Source: Pseudomaricurvus alkylphenolicus
GTDB lineage: Bacteria; Pseudomonadota; Gammaproteobacteria; Pseudomonadales; Cellvibrionaceae
Length of the DNA stretch: 64,000 bases
Reading direction: 5' to 3'
Assembly (NCBI RefSeq): GCF_011683955.1
Contig: NZ_JAAQPI010000002.1
Location: forward strand, 200,157 to 264,156
The notes under the pieces were generated by a model. That model was not told the DNA's origin and searched no databases. It saw only the letters and a program-made list of their open reading frames with translations. Shown here piece after piece: positions 53,432 through 62,280 of the stretch. How positions within the stretch are numbered: position 1 is the first letter of the stretch; every line of letters begins with the position of its first letter. A program made the position numbers and the translations under genes.

Positions 53432-54496
53432 TTACCCCTGCTCTCCAAATGTCTTGTCCGCGCCGATCTTGGCGGTTGGCTTCAGCAGCCAGTGGTGCAA
53501 TCGGTTCTTATGGAATCCGGCATGCCCCCAGAACTTATCCAATGCCCAGGCCCGTTTCATCCAGATGTGCAGGTCACATTCCCAGGTGTAGCCCATGGCC
53601 CCATGGGACTGAATACTGTTTTTGGCTGCCAACAGAGCGGCTTCACCGGCCACCACCTTGGCGTGGGAGACAGCAAAATCGGCATGCTCGGGTCGCGTGG
53701 CCAAGGTGTAAGCGGCCCGGTAGAGAGGCGCTTTGGCGAATTCGGATTTCACCGCGCAATCAGCCATGTGGTGTTTGAGGGCCTGATTGGTACCGATGGC
53801 CTTGCCAAACTGCTGGCGGTCCGTGGTGTATTGCACGGATATTTGAACCATTGCCTCTGCCAGTCCCACCAGCTGTGCCGCGGCTCCCAGGGCACCGCGG
53901 TTCAGCGTTGCCGCCAGCAGCGCCACGCCTTCTGCGCCGCGTGCCAGACAGGTTTCGTCGCTGCCCTGCCACTCTACATCGAACAGCTTGCGGGAGGGAT
54001 CAACACTGTCCTGGGCAATCAGGCTAACCTGATCTCGCGCCAGCAGATGGATCTGATCTCCCTGTGGCAGCAGCAGCCAATCCGCAATATGGGCGTCTGC
54101 GACCAGCGCGTTCACCGAGTGTTGTACCGCCACCCGGGCCTCACCGGTAGCGATTTTTTCCAGCAGACTCGCGCAGCGTGGGTCCTTCTGCGCCAGACTC
54201 GCCAACAATGGTGTCGCCACCATAGCGGTTTCCACCAATGGCTCAGGCAACGCCACGCGACCGGACTCAACCGCCAGCAGGACAAAGTCCAATTCGTTCA
54301 TGCCGAGGCCACCATAGGCTTCAGGCACCAACATGGCTGTGAGCCCCAGCTCAACCATCTGCTGCCACAAGGCGTCGCTGCGGCCGCTCTCGGTGTCCCA
54401 CAGGTTGCGTACGGTCTCTGCCGTCACCTCGCCCTGCAAAAAGTCCTTAACGCTGTCACGGAATAACAGTTGATCTTCGGTAAAGGTAAAGTCCAT
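53432..54496 (-). CDS. Acyl-CoA dehydrogenase-like subunit without the catalytic glutamate (FadE32/33-like)
   Basis: This 354-residue protein has the dehydrogenase fold (FTEDQLLFRDSVKDFLQGE, VPEAYGGLGMNELDFV, RQQFGKAIGTNQALKHHMADCAVK, QSHGAMGYTWECDLHIWMKRAW). The helix of the usual base reads ATLNRGALGAAAQ, so the glutamate is absent, as in the beta subunits of steroid-type dehydrogenases. Its immediate upstream neighbour (9 bp) is a catalytic chain with the FER motif, so they probably form one heterotetramer. The length is closer to FadE32/FadE33 than to ordinary dehydrogenases. The ATG has GGAG upstream. Confidence 0.8.
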   Translation of the reverse strand: MDFTFTEDQLLFRDSVKDFLQGEVTAETVRNLWDTESGRSDALWQQMVELGLTAMLVPEAYGGLGMNELDFVLLAVESGRVALPEPLVETAMVATPLLASLAQKDPRCASLLEKIATGEARVAVQHSVNALVADAHIADWLLLPQGDQIHLLARDQVSLIAQDSVDPSRKLFDVEWQGSDETCLARGAEGVALLAATLNRGALGAAAQLVGLAEAMVQISVQYTTDRQQFGKAIGTNQALKHHMADCAVKSEFAKAPLYRAAYTLATRPEHADFAVSHAKVVAGEAALLAAKNSIQSHGAMGYTWECDLHIWMKRAWALDKFWGHAGFHKNRLHHWLLKPTAKIGADKTFGEQG

Positions 54497-54505
54497 GGCG
54501 ATCTC

Positions 54506-55669
54506 CTACTTCCGCGGCATGCCCAGCAAACGCTCGGCGATAATATTGCGTTGAATCTCGTTGGTACCCGCATAGATGGGACCGGACTGAGCGAACAGGA
54601 AACCATCCAGCCAGTTACCTACATCACCGGCGGCAGCGGAATGCGGCAAGAGTTCGGCTCTCGCACCGAGAATACCCATAGCGGTTTCGTGCATCTTCTG
54701 ATCCAGCTCGGACCAGAAAATTTTGTTTAACGACGCCTCTGCGCCAATCTTGCCTCCCTTGATCAAGCGGGAGGCGGTTTGGTAAGTGCTCAGCGCGTAG
54801 GCCTCGGCATCCAGGAATGATTTCACCACCGCGTCTTCGATGGACAGATCCAGAATATCGTTCTGGTGATCGCGATAGAGTTCCACCAGTCGCTTTGCCG
54901 TCTGTTGGAAACGGGCCGGGCTGCGAAGCATCAAACCGCGCTCGAAACCCGCCGTGGCCATGGCGATGTGCCAGCCTTGTCCTTCATCGCCAAGGCGGTT
55001 TTGCACCGGAACACGAACATCATCGAAAAAGATTTCAGCAAAGCCTGGCAGACCGTCCAGTTGCGGAATCGGCCTTACCGTCACCCCCGGTGCATCCAGT
55101 GGCACAAAAATAAAGGACAAGCCGTGATGTCTTTCGGATTCGGGATCGGTACGGAAAATACAGAATACCCAATCGGCAAACACCGCTCGGGTTGACCAGA
55201 CTTTTTGGCCATTGATCACGTACTCATCACCATCGCGAATGGCCTTGGAGCGAATTGCGGCCATATCACTGCCCGCACCGGGCTCGGACCAACCCTGGGC
55301 CCACATTTCCTCACCGCTGGCCATCTTGGTGATAAAACGCTGCTTTTGCTCGTCAGTGCCATACTCCATCAGGGTAGGCCCCAACAAGAAAATCCCGTTC
55401 TGATTGACCCGCAGCGGCGCCTTTGCGCGATAATATTCTTCTTCAAAAATCAACCATTCGATCAGGTTGCAACCGCGGCCACCGTATTCCTTGGGCCAGG
55501 TCACCATACCCCAGTTGCCCTCCGCCAGGGTTTTCTCCCACTGGCGGTGTTGCTCGAAGCCTTCGGCGGTGTCAAACGATTTCAGTGGTTCCGCAGGTAC
55601 ATGCTCAGCCAACCACTGGCGAACCTCTTGGCGAAACGCCAGCTGTTCAGGTGTATAGTTCAGATCCAT
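54506..55669 (-). CDS. Acyl-CoA dehydrogenase, FadE31-like (catalytic type)
   Basis: This 387-residue catalytic chain has QGWSEPGAGSDMAAIRSKA, NGQKVWSTRAVFADWVFCIFRTD, the catalytic E243 in AGFERGLMLRSPARF, and YAGTNEIQRNIIAERLLGMPR. The start (LKSFDTAEGFEQHRQWEKTL) and the RSPARF segment recall mycobacterial FadE31. It pairs with the following non-catalytic chain. The substrate is inferred to be a ring C/D-derived CoA ester. It lies 12 bp after echA20 in the same direction. Confidence 0.8.
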   Translation of the reverse strand: MDLNYTPEQLAFRQEVRQWLAEHVPAEPLKSFDTAEGFEQHRQWEKTLAEGNWGMVTWPKEYGGRGCNLIEWLIFEEEYYRAKAPLRVNQNGIFLLGPTLMEYGTDEQKQRFITKMASGEEMWAQGWSEPGAGSDMAAIRSKAIRDGDEYVINGQKVWSTRAVFADWVFCIFRTDPESERHHGLSFIFVPLDAPGVTVRPIPQLDGLPGFAEIFFDDVRVPVQNRLGDEGQGWHIAMATAGFERGLMLRSPARFQQTAKRLVELYRDHQNDILDLSIEDAVVKSFLDAEAYALSTYQTASRLIKGGKIGAEASLNKIFWSELDQKMHETAMGILGARAELLPHSAAAGDVGNWLDGFLFAQSGPIYAGTNEIQRNIIAERLLGMPRK

Positions 55670-55681
55670 GGGTCTGCACCT

Positions 55682-56437
55682 CTATTGTTCGGAGAAGTTG
55701 GCATCGCGTTTTTCGACAAACGCATCACGGGCTTCCTGAGAGTCGCCTTCGGTGTAGGCCTGCAGGGTAAAGCCCTGCTCCCAGCGGTATTTGTCTTCGA
55801 GGTTGCCATCCTCAATACCGGTCAGTGCCTCTTTGGCCAGCTGAATCATTGGCGAGCTTTTTTCGGCAATCTTTGCAGCCATTGCCAATGCTGTGGATCG
55901 CAGTTCATCTTTGGCCACCACTCGTTCCACCGCGCCCAGACGATAAGCTTCCTGAGCATCGATAAATTCGCCGGTGTAATACATGTAGCGGACTTTCTGT
56001 ACCGGGAACATACGCTGCAGGTGCGCGCCGCCACCCATAGCACCGCGGTCTACTTCCGGTACACCGAAGCGGGCGCATTCGGAGGCGACGATAATATCCG
56101 CCGCACCGGAAATGCCGATGCCGCCGCCCAGCACAAACCCGTGCAGGGCAACAATGACGGGTTTGGGATTTAAGTGAATAGCGGCAAAGGTGTCATAGTT
56201 GCCCTTGTTAACGGCAACGATTCTGGTACTGTCTGCTGCCAGCTCTTTGATGTCCACGCCGGCGCAGAAGCCTTTTCCCTCTGCACGGATGACGATCACT
56301 TTGACACTGTCGTCTTTACCCAGAGTTGTAAGATGTTCAGCGATAGAGAACCAACCCTTACTGTCAAACGCATTGACCGGTGGATTGTTAAACACCACTT
56401 CGGCAATGCCATTTTGAATATCTGTTTCGTAAACCAT
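55682..56437 (-). CDS. echA20: Steroid D-ring hydrolase of the crotonase family, EchA20
   Basis: EchA20 hydrolytically opens ring D of the bicyclic CoA ester, giving COCHEA-CoA. The 251-residue protein has FNNPPVNAFDSKGWFSIAEHL, the oxyanion segment GKGFCAGVDIKEL, and LHGFVLGGGIGISGAADIIVASECARFGVPEVDRGAMGGGAHLQRMFP, followed by YRWEQGFT near the end. Long stretches agree with my recollection of mycobacterial EchA20. Ordinary crotonases have a different glutamate arrangement around the GVPEVDRG region. The ATG has AGGAG at good spacing, and the gene sits next to ipdC and ipdAB. Confidence 0.83.
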   Translation of the reverse strand: MVYETDIQNGIAEVVFNNPPVNAFDSKGWFSIAEHLTTLGKDDSVKVIVIRAEGKGFCAGVDIKELAADSTRIVAVNKGNYDTFAAIHLNPKPVIVALHGFVLGGGIGISGAADIIVASECARFGVPEVDRGAMGGGAHLQRMFPVQKVRYMYYTGEFIDAQEAYRLGAVERVVAKDELRSTALAMAAKIAEKSSPMIQLAKEALTGIEDGNLEDKYRWEQGFTLQAYTEGDSQEARDAFVEKRDANFSEQ

Positions 56438-56453
56438 GAAAAACTCCTGGCAT

Positions 56454-57512
56454 TTACATCAATGTGGATAAGTTGTTTAAAGTCGCTTGTGCTTCGTCGA
56501 TGATAGACTGCATCAATTCAGCACCGGTCGGCAGGTCGGTAATCGCACCGGCCACCTGTCCGCTTGGCAGTATCCCTTTGTCAGGGTGCCCCTTCACCAT
56601 TGCTTCCTGAATCATCATGGGTGCGTTGGCTGCCATTAGCGTTTGCCCGAAGCTGAGGCCATTGGACTGCTTCATTTGCCATCCGGAACGCAGCATATCC
56701 ACCAGAGAACCGCCGGTGATTTTGGTAAACGCCAAACCGTTTTTGACAGCCAACAACAACATTCCCAATGCCGAGGTCTGTTGCAGTTCTCGCAGGCAGG
56801 GGTTATTGATCATTCGCTGGGGCATGCCGTCGAGTTTTTTGCTGACAATGATTTGCTCAGTCGGAGCCTTGACATAGTGCTGTTTGGTCTGTGTCGGCAC
56901 GGGGCTTTCCTGGGTCATCAGAAAACGGGTGCCCATGGCGATACCGGCGGCCCCATAGGACAAGGCCGCCACCAAACCGCGTCCGTCCTTGAAGCCTCCC
57001 GCCGCAACCACGGGTACCTCCAAGGCATCGACAACCTGAGGCAACAAAATGCTGCTGGACACAGAACCCGTGTGACCACCGCCCTCTCCGCCTTGGACCA
57101 CAACAGCATCGGCTCCCATTTCGACGGCCTTGACGGCATGTTTGAGCGCCCCCACGGTGGGGATACAAACAATGCCGGCATCTTTGAGCTTCTGAATCAT
57201 GGCTTTTGATGGCGATCGGCTATAGCTCACCGCTTTGACACCGTGAAAGATACAGGTATCGATAATATCGTTGGCACCCGGTGTATACATATGAAAGTTC
57301 ACACCAAAGGGCTTATTGGTCTTTTCCTTAATGGCGATAATACCCTGCTCGACTTCCTGCGGAGTCATCACAGCACCGGCAAGAAAACCAAAGCCACCTG
57401 CATTACAGGTGGCGGCGACCAAATTGGGATCAGCCACCCAGCCCATTGCCGTTTGAATAACCGGGTATTCACAGCCCAATAGTTGAGTTAAAGGTGTTTG
57501 TAAAACGGACAT
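56454..57512 (-). CDS. ipdC: IpdC-type flavin-dependent oxidoreductase (nitronate monooxygenase fold)
   Basis: IpdC introduces a ring double bond in the 5-hydroxy-methylhexahydroindanone CoA ester before D-ring opening. The 352-residue TIM barrel binds FMN and has CEYPVIQTAMGWVADPNLVAATCNAGGFGFLAG, then VVQGGEGGGHTGSVSSSILLPQVVDAL, VVAAGGFKDGRGLVAALSYGAAGIAMGTRFL and the C-terminal segment. Nitronate monooxygenases share the fold, but the length and steroid context favour IpdC. The ATG at 57512 is used; a TTG one codon upstream is in frame. Confidence 0.82.
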   Translation of the reverse strand: MSVLQTPLTQLLGCEYPVIQTAMGWVADPNLVAATCNAGGFGFLAGAVMTPQEVEQGIIAIKEKTNKPFGVNFHMYTPGANDIIDTCIFHGVKAVSYSRSPSKAMIQKLKDAGIVCIPTVGALKHAVKAVEMGADAVVVQGGEGGGHTGSVSSSILLPQVVDALEVPVVAAGGFKDGRGLVAALSYGAAGIAMGTRFLMTQESPVPTQTKQHYVKAPTEQIIVSKKLDGMPQRMINNPCLRELQQTSALGMLLLAVKNGLAFTKITGGSLVDMLRSGWQMKQSNGLSFGQTLMAANAPMMIQEAMVKGHPDKGILPSGQVAGAITDLPTGAELMQSIIDEAQATLNNLSTLM

Positions 57513-57574
57513 CAATGCGCACTCAATCTCAACCGCAATGGTGCGGCTTTCTATTAGAAAATCGTTAACGAGAG

Positions 57575-57594
57575 CGACCGGAACAATCCGGTCG
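57575..57594 (-). terminator. Hairpin between the hydratase gene and ipdC
   Basis: CGACCGG-AACAAT-CCGGTCG forms a perfect 7-bp GC stem just past the stop of the upstream hydratase gene. On the minus strand there is no strong T-run directly after it, only TTTTC some 15 bases on. It may attenuate transcription between the ipdA-ipdB-hydratase and ipdC-echA20 parts of the cluster. Confidence 0.45.
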
Positions 57595-57607
57595 TTGGAA
57601 AAAAGCG

Positions 57608-58495
57608 TTACGCTTCTTCGGAGGCCTGCGCCTTGTTTTCCCGCGCCATGGCCTTGGCATCGTAGCCACCCAACTTATCCCCGGACATAATGTCGTTGTG
57701 AGTGTGAGCAAAGTGGTGCCAGGCAAAGGCCGCTTCCATACCGGTACGTTTGCCCTGCAGATCTTCAACATGATTGATTGCCTGCTTGGTCAACGCCAAT
57801 CCCATGCGAGGCATGGCGGCAACTTTCTCAGCCAGCTTTTGCACATCAGCAGCCAGGGTTTCACGACTGGACACCTGATTTACCATGCCCATTTGATAAG
57901 CTCGGTCGGCGGACATGCGGTCGCCGGTAAAGAGGAACTCTTTGGCAATGCGAGGATTTAATTCGAACGGGTGAGCAAAGTACTCGACACCCGGAATGCC
58001 CATGCGCACCACGGGATCGGAAAAGAAGGCATCGTCAGTGGCGACAATCAGGTCGCACACCCACGCCAACATCAGACCGCCGGCGATACAGGCGCCCTGC
58101 ACGGCTGCGATGGTAGGCTTGGGAATATCCCGCCAGCGTCGGCACATGCCCAGATACGCCTCCGCCTCGCGCACGTAGAGAAATTCACCGCCTTCTTTGT
58201 TGGCGTGGTCGTACCACATTGAGGTACGTTCCTGGCTTAGGTGAATATCGCGCCCGGGTGTACCGATATCGTGACCGGCAGAAAAATGCTTGCCTTCTCC
58301 CTTGAGTACAATGACCTTGACTTCGTCGTCGGCGACTGCACGCTTAAAAGCGTCGTCCAACTCATAGGTCATGCGACCGTTCTGCGCGTTATTGTACTTG
58401 GGACGATTCATGGTAATCGTCGCGATACCATTCTCTGCCGAGTAGAGAACAATATCTTTTTCCATTTCAGCTGCCGCGTTAGTTTCTTCACTCAT
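57608..58495 (-). CDS. Enoyl-CoA hydratase/isomerase family protein
   Basis: This is a 295-residue crotonase. It shows ITMNRPKYNNAQNGRMTYEL, GEGKHFSAGHDIGTPG (oxyanion hole), an insertion ERTSMWYDHANKEGGEFLYVREAEAYL, and GACIAGGLMLAWVCDLIVATDDAFFSDPVVRMGIPGVEYFAHPFEL. The insertion and length of about 295 resemble a mycobacterial hydratase type of unknown substrate. Co-location between ipdB and ipdC suggests a role in steroid or side-chain oxidation. The start ATG follows GGTGA at a close distance. Confidence 0.8.
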   Translation of the reverse strand: MSEETNAAAEMEKDIVLYSAENGIATITMNRPKYNNAQNGRMTYELDDAFKRAVADDEVKVIVLKGEGKHFSAGHDIGTPGRDIHLSQERTSMWYDHANKEGGEFLYVREAEAYLGMCRRWRDIPKPTIAAVQGACIAGGLMLAWVCDLIVATDDAFFSDPVVRMGIPGVEYFAHPFELNPRIAKEFLFTGDRMSADRAYQMGMVNQVSSRETLAADVQKLAEKVAAMPRMGLALTKQAINHVEDLQGKRTGMEAAFAWHHFAHTHNDIMSGDKLGGYDAKAMARENKAQASEEA

Positions 58496-58544
58496 GTCGT
58501 CACCGCTAAAAATGTGTTTGTTAAGTGTATGTTGTTAATGGCGA

Positions 58545-59348
58545 TCAGCGTCGATCGCCAGGAGGATTATCTTTCAGTTGTTTCGCTCGCCAGTTTTCCG
58601 GATCCAGCTGACGAATAATTTCCAACTGCTGCGCGGTTGGCGCCGGGGTCACAGGTACCTCATTCGGTACATGAATTTCAAAACCGGTATTGGCGAGTAC
58701 CTGCTCCACATCGATACCCGGATGCAGACTGCGCAGTTGCAACATGTGGTTGGGACCGTTCCAGTCCATCACGCACAAATCGGTGACCACCAGGCGAATA
58801 TCGATATCCTCCAGCGAATAACCCTTCGGCAAACGCTCCGGGTTGTAGCCAATGGAACCGACCATGTCGCACTCGCCATCCACAAACACACGGATATTGT
58901 GGGCGGGAACAAAAAACGAGTTGGCGTGGTTGATGGAGTTGCCAGGAAAACCGCGAACACCAAGCATCTGCACTTTTGGTTGCTCATAAGTACCACCCAG
59001 AGCGGAGATATTGGCCTGACCGTAGCGGTCAATCTGGGTCGGCCCTACCATCGCGTGGCGCTTGCCACTCCACACATTGTCAAAAATGCGCGAGAAACCC
59101 ATCCAGGTTTCCTGCTTCTGGCCTTCGTGGCTGGAGCGGCCACTAACGGGGTTGGGCTCACTCAACATCCAGGCCTCCGAGTCCGTCATCATCAACTCGG
59201 CATTAAAAGTCTTCATGGCCAGGCTGGCGGCCAGGCGGGGAATCAGTCCGATACCCGTGGCCAACACTTCACCGTCGTTTCGGAACGCTTCGGCTCCGGC
59301 GACAATCATCAATTCTGCCAGGCTGTAATCGGTTGCAGGCGTTGTCAT
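58545..59348 (-). CDS. ipdB: IpdB: beta subunit of the COCHEA-CoA ring-opening hydrolase
   Basis: IpdAB opens the last carbocycle of steroids, hydrolysing COCHEA-CoA by a retro-Claisen-like reaction while having a CoA-transferase fold. This 267-residue subunit has YSLAELMIVAGAEAFRNDGEVLATGIGLIPRLAASLA, GRSSHEGQKQETWMGFSRIFDNVWSGKRHAMVGPTQIDRYGQANISALG, and GFPGNSINHANSFFVPAHN. The ATG at 59348 is preferred; a TTG at 59384 would overlap ipdA. It lies 32 bp after ipdA. General CoA-transferase subunits look similar, but the cluster supports IpdB. Confidence 0.83.
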   Translation of the reverse strand: MTTPATDYSLAELMIVAGAEAFRNDGEVLATGIGLIPRLAASLAMKTFNAELMMTDSEAWMLSEPNPVSGRSSHEGQKQETWMGFSRIFDNVWSGKRHAMVGPTQIDRYGQANISALGGTYEQPKVQMLGVRGFPGNSINHANSFFVPAHNIRVFVDGECDMVGSIGYNPERLPKGYSLEDIDIRLVVTDLCVMDWNGPNHMLQLRSLHPGIDVEQVLANTGFEIHVPNEVPVTPAPTAQQLEIIRQLDPENWRAKQLKDNPPGDRR

Positions 59349-59380
59349 AACTCTCAGTCCTTCAAACTTGGTTGGCAGAA

Positions 59381-60256
59381 TCAATAAACCGGCAGCGACA
59401 GCTGACGAATAGCGTCCAGACCACCCACGGCCTGCTGATATTCCTCTTCCGTCTTACCGGCAATAAACTGGTTAAAATAACCTTCGAAACCGCCGTCTTT
59501 GGCGGAGGCGTTGTAAGCCTTGAAGTGCGCTACATCAAATCCGTAGAGCGGCGTACAAGAAGTGGGGTGAGCACCACCGGGAACATGCACCACCGACTGA
59601 GTCTGGCTGCGCTCCCAATGCACAGAACGGGCTTCATCGCCCTGGGCAAAGGTTTCGGTAGCCACCAATTCATCGCAGCTGACAATCGTGGTTTCCGCGG
59701 CACGGGCAAACCAATCATCCATATACAAATCCGGGCCTTTGATCTGGCAAACCCCGCGCTCATCGGCACGATCGGCATGGATCAAAGCCACATCCAGCTT
59801 CAGTGCCGGCATCGCCACCCACTCCTTGTCATCGTAAGGGCTATCGATCACCTTAAGGCCCGGATTGACCTTAACCACATCCGTACCCAGCCCGAGGCTG
59901 GTGGGGATATAGGGAATTCGCCAGGCGGCGGCGCGCAACCCCAACAGCATCATCCCCTCATCAATCTCCATCGTCTCGATGACGCCGCTTTGACGGGCCT
60001 GGCGGAAATAGGGTTCCAAAGGAATAAAGTCCAGCGAAACAAACGCGAAAACCACCTTCTTGACCTTACCGGACGCACACAACATCCCCACATCCGCACC
60101 ACCGTAGGCAACCACGGTCAGATCTTTAACATCCGAGCGCAACAACTCACGCACCAGCGCCATCGGCTTGCGGCGGGGACCCCAACCCCCGATACCGATG
60201 GTCATGCCATCTTCGATTCGGGCGATAGCCTGGGCGGCCGTCTGCAGTTTACTCAT
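59381..60256 (-). CDS. ipdA: IpdA: alpha subunit of the COCHEA-CoA ring-opening hydrolase
   Basis: This 291-residue partner of IpdB has IARIEDGMTIGIGGWGPRRKPMALVREL, DLTVVAYGGADVGMLCASGKVKKVVFAFVS, IDEGMMLLGLRAAAWRIPYIPTSLGLGTDV, and KLDVALIHADRADERGVCQIKGPDLYMDDWFARAAETTIVSCDEL. These fit the CoA-transferase family I alpha fold and, from memory, actinobacterial IpdA. It is the first gene of the leftward arm; its ATG has AGAGG seven bases upstream, and its promoter lies in the 60257-60517 region shared with the rightward hsaB gene. Confidence 0.84.
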   Translation of the reverse strand: MSKLQTAAQAIARIEDGMTIGIGGWGPRRKPMALVRELLRSDVKDLTVVAYGGADVGMLCASGKVKKVVFAFVSLDFIPLEPYFRQARQSGVIETMEIDEGMMLLGLRAAAWRIPYIPTSLGLGTDVVKVNPGLKVIDSPYDDKEWVAMPALKLDVALIHADRADERGVCQIKGPDLYMDDWFARAAETTIVSCDELVATETFAQGDEARSVHWERSQTQSVVHVPGGAHPTSCTPLYGFDVAHFKAYNASAKDGGFEGYFNQFIAGKTEEEYQQAVGGLDAIRQLSLPVY

Positions 60257-60517
60257 GCCATACCTCTGTTAACCGGTAAATTGGACCCAGGCCACGGCTG
60301 CTCTGGCGCCGGCGCAGGCTTGGGTCAGATTGAAGCCTATTATGGCGAGCAGGTCAGAACAGCGAATCGTCCATCGGGACTAAGGATGAGGAGCGAAAAG
60401 ACGGTTGCAAAAGCCCCTTGACGACTAATGCATTTGCAGTATGTCAGCGGCAGGCGGCTTTGACACTATATCCCTCACTCAGAAAGTGCCTGCATGGCTT
60501 ATACAGTGGGAGACACC
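60257..60517. promoter_or_regulatory. Divergent control region between ipdA and hsaB
   Basis: This 261-bp gap separates the two arms of the steroid cluster and must hold both promoters. It contains TTAACCGGTAAA (60269-60280), a near-palindrome beside the ipdA ribosome site. It also has an inverted pair GACCCAGGCC/GGCTTGGGTC (60284-60326) and a weak -35-like TTGACG at 60418 directed at hsaB, with TATGTC 16 bases on. None matches the actinobacterial KstR or KstR2 site as I remember it, and no regulator gene is adjacent in the window. Confidence 0.4.
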
Positions 60518-61015
60518 ATGGACATGCCCGTAATCGACCCGAAACAGTTTCGCAACGCCCTTGGGGCATTTCCAACCGGTGTCACGGTAGTGACCACCCT
60601 GGATCGCGATGGCAACAAAGTGGGTATGACTGCCAACAGTTTTAACTCCGTTTCCCTGGACCCCATGCTGGTGCTTTGGAGTGTCGCTAAAAGCGCTAAC
60701 GCATTCGATGCCTTTAACTCCGCCGAACACTTCGCCATACACATCCTCAGCGAATCTCAGCAGGCGCTATCAAGCCAGTTTGCCAGCAAAGGCGTAGATC
60801 GATTTGCAGGAGTCGGACACAGTCTCGGCCATGGTGGTGTTCCCGTATTGGACGACTACTGTGCCCGCTTTGAATGCGATATTGAACACCGCTACGAAGG
60901 CGGCGATCACATCATCCTGGTCGGGCGCGTGCAGGCGTTCGATCAACAAGACAAAGCACCGTTGGTATTCCATGCCGGTCGATACGCAGAACTGGCCAAA
61001 TTGGAAACCGCTTGA
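60518..61015 (+). CDS. hsaB: Flavin reductase component of the steroid A-ring monooxygenase, HsaB
   Basis: HsaB supplies reduced flavin to HsaA. The 165-residue protein has FRNALGAFPTGVTVVTTLDRDGNKVGMTANSFNSVSLDPMLVLWSVAKSA and the C-terminal HIILVGRVQAFDQ segment of the flavin reductase (FMN-binding split barrel) family. The ATG at 60518 is preceded by GGGAG at good spacing; an ATG eight codons earlier lacks a site. Similar reductases serve other two-component monooxygenases, but the next gene is HsaA-like and the rest of the hsa pathway follows. Confidence 0.82.
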   Translation: MDMPVIDPKQFRNALGAFPTGVTVVTTLDRDGNKVGMTANSFNSVSLDPMLVLWSVAKSANAFDAFNSAEHFAIHILSESQQALSSQFASKGVDRFAGVGHSLGHGGVPVLDDYCARFECDIEHRYEGGDHIILVGRVQAFDQQDKAPLVFHAGRYAELAKLETA

Positions 61016-61044
61016 ATTTTCAGACAACCAAGAGTGAGATCACC

Positions 61045-62247
61045 ATGACCGTGCAGGAAACAAGTATCCCTCAGGAAATCAACCGTGAAGTACTGGTACA
61101 ACGTGCTCGCGATATGGTCCCCTATCTGGCCGAACAGGCGCCACGCGCTCAGGCCGAACGCAAAGTCCCCGAAGAAACCGTGGCCAAAATGCACGAGGCC
61201 GGCTTCTTTCGTGTCTTGCAACCCAAGCGTTGGGGCGGCTATGAAATGGACCCGCAGGTATTTTTCGACATTCAAATGACACTGGCCGAAGGCTGCATGT
61301 CCACCGCCTGGATTTACGGGGTTATCGCTGTCCACAACTGGCAAATTGCGCTGTTTGACCTGAAGGCGCAGGAAGACGTCTGGAAGGATAACACCAGTGT
61401 CTTGATTGCCTCTTCGTATATGCCTGTGGGCAAAGTAACCCCGGTAGAAGGCGGCTTTAAGTTCAGTGGCCGCTGGGCCTTTTCCAGTGGCTGTGATCAC
61501 TGTGATTGGGTATTCCTGGGTGGCGTGGTGCCTCCAACAGCGGACAACCCCAATCCTGACTATCGAACCTTCCTGGTGCCTCGCTCTGACTTTGAAGTAT
61601 TGGATACCTGGCATACCTTTGGTCTGCAGGGTACCGGCAGTAACGACATCGTTGTAGAAGACGCTTTTGTTCCCGATCATCGGACCCACAGTTCGCTGGA
61701 TGGGTTTAACGGTACCAATCCAGGCATCGATTCGCACAACATTCCACTGTACAAGATTCCGTTTGGTCAGCTTTTCCCTCGTGCGGTTTCCGGCTCCACC
61801 ATTGGCGCCACTCAGGGAGCAATCAACGCTTACCTGAAAGTTGCGTCCAAGCGCGTTGGCACCAACGATGGATCCAAAACAGCAGAGGATCCCTATGCTC
61901 AGATGGCCGTCGCCCGTGCACAGGCTCTGGTGGATCAGTTGAAGATGAAGCTGTACAGCAATATGGACCAGCTGATGAGTGATGCCGTTGAAGGCAAAGA
62001 CACTGAGATGCAAACCCGCATTCAGTATCGTTACGAATCCGCGGCCGTTCCGGAAGCCTGTCTGAACGAAGTGCTTGAGCTGCAGAAAATGTGTGGCGGT
62101 CGTGCCATTTTTACCGACAGCCCACTGCAACGCTTCGTATTGGATATACTCGCCGGGCGGGCACATGTGGCCAACAACCCATATAAGTTTGGACAGAACT
62201 ATGGCGGTGTTCAGCTGGGTCTGGAAAGCACCGACACCTTCCTTTAA
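61045..62247 (+). CDS. hsaA: Oxygenase component of the 3-HSA 4-hydroxylase, HsaA
   Basis: HsaA hydroxylates the phenolic A-ring of 9,10-seco-steroid 3-HSA to the catechol 3,4-DHSA using flavin from HsaB. The 400-residue protein has the acyl-CoA-dehydrogenase-like fold of group D flavin monooxygenases (HEAGFFRVLQPKRWGGYEMDPQVFFDIQMTLAEGCMSTAWIYGV, GGFKFSGRWAFSSGCDHCDWVFLGG, VLDTWHTFGLQGTGSNDIVVEDAFVPDHRT). The length fits the family (about 394). The ATG at 61045 is used. Location 30 bp after hsaB and next to hsaD supports this over other phenol monooxygenases. Confidence 0.83.
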   Translation: MTVQETSIPQEINREVLVQRARDMVPYLAEQAPRAQAERKVPEETVAKMHEAGFFRVLQPKRWGGYEMDPQVFFDIQMTLAEGCMSTAWIYGVIAVHNWQIALFDLKAQEDVWKDNTSVLIASSYMPVGKVTPVEGGFKFSGRWAFSSGCDHCDWVFLGGVVPPTADNPNPDYRTFLVPRSDFEVLDTWHTFGLQGTGSNDIVVEDAFVPDHRTHSSLDGFNGTNPGIDSHNIPLYKIPFGQLFPRAVSGSTIGATQGAINAYLKVASKRVGTNDGSKTAEDPYAQMAVARAQALVDQLKMKLYSNMDQLMSDAVEGKDTEMQTRIQYRYESAAVPEACLNEVLELQKMCGGRAIFTDSPLQRFVLDILAGRAHVANNPYKFGQNYGGVQLGLESTDTFL

Positions 62248-62280
62248 AGCCAACCAGCAAAACACAGCAGAGTGCCAACT

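Noticed and set aside
53390-56173. Two long plus-strand frames opposite the acyl-CoA dehydrogenase and echA20 genes
   Set aside because: They run through four well-supported genes on the other strand and show no family resemblance.
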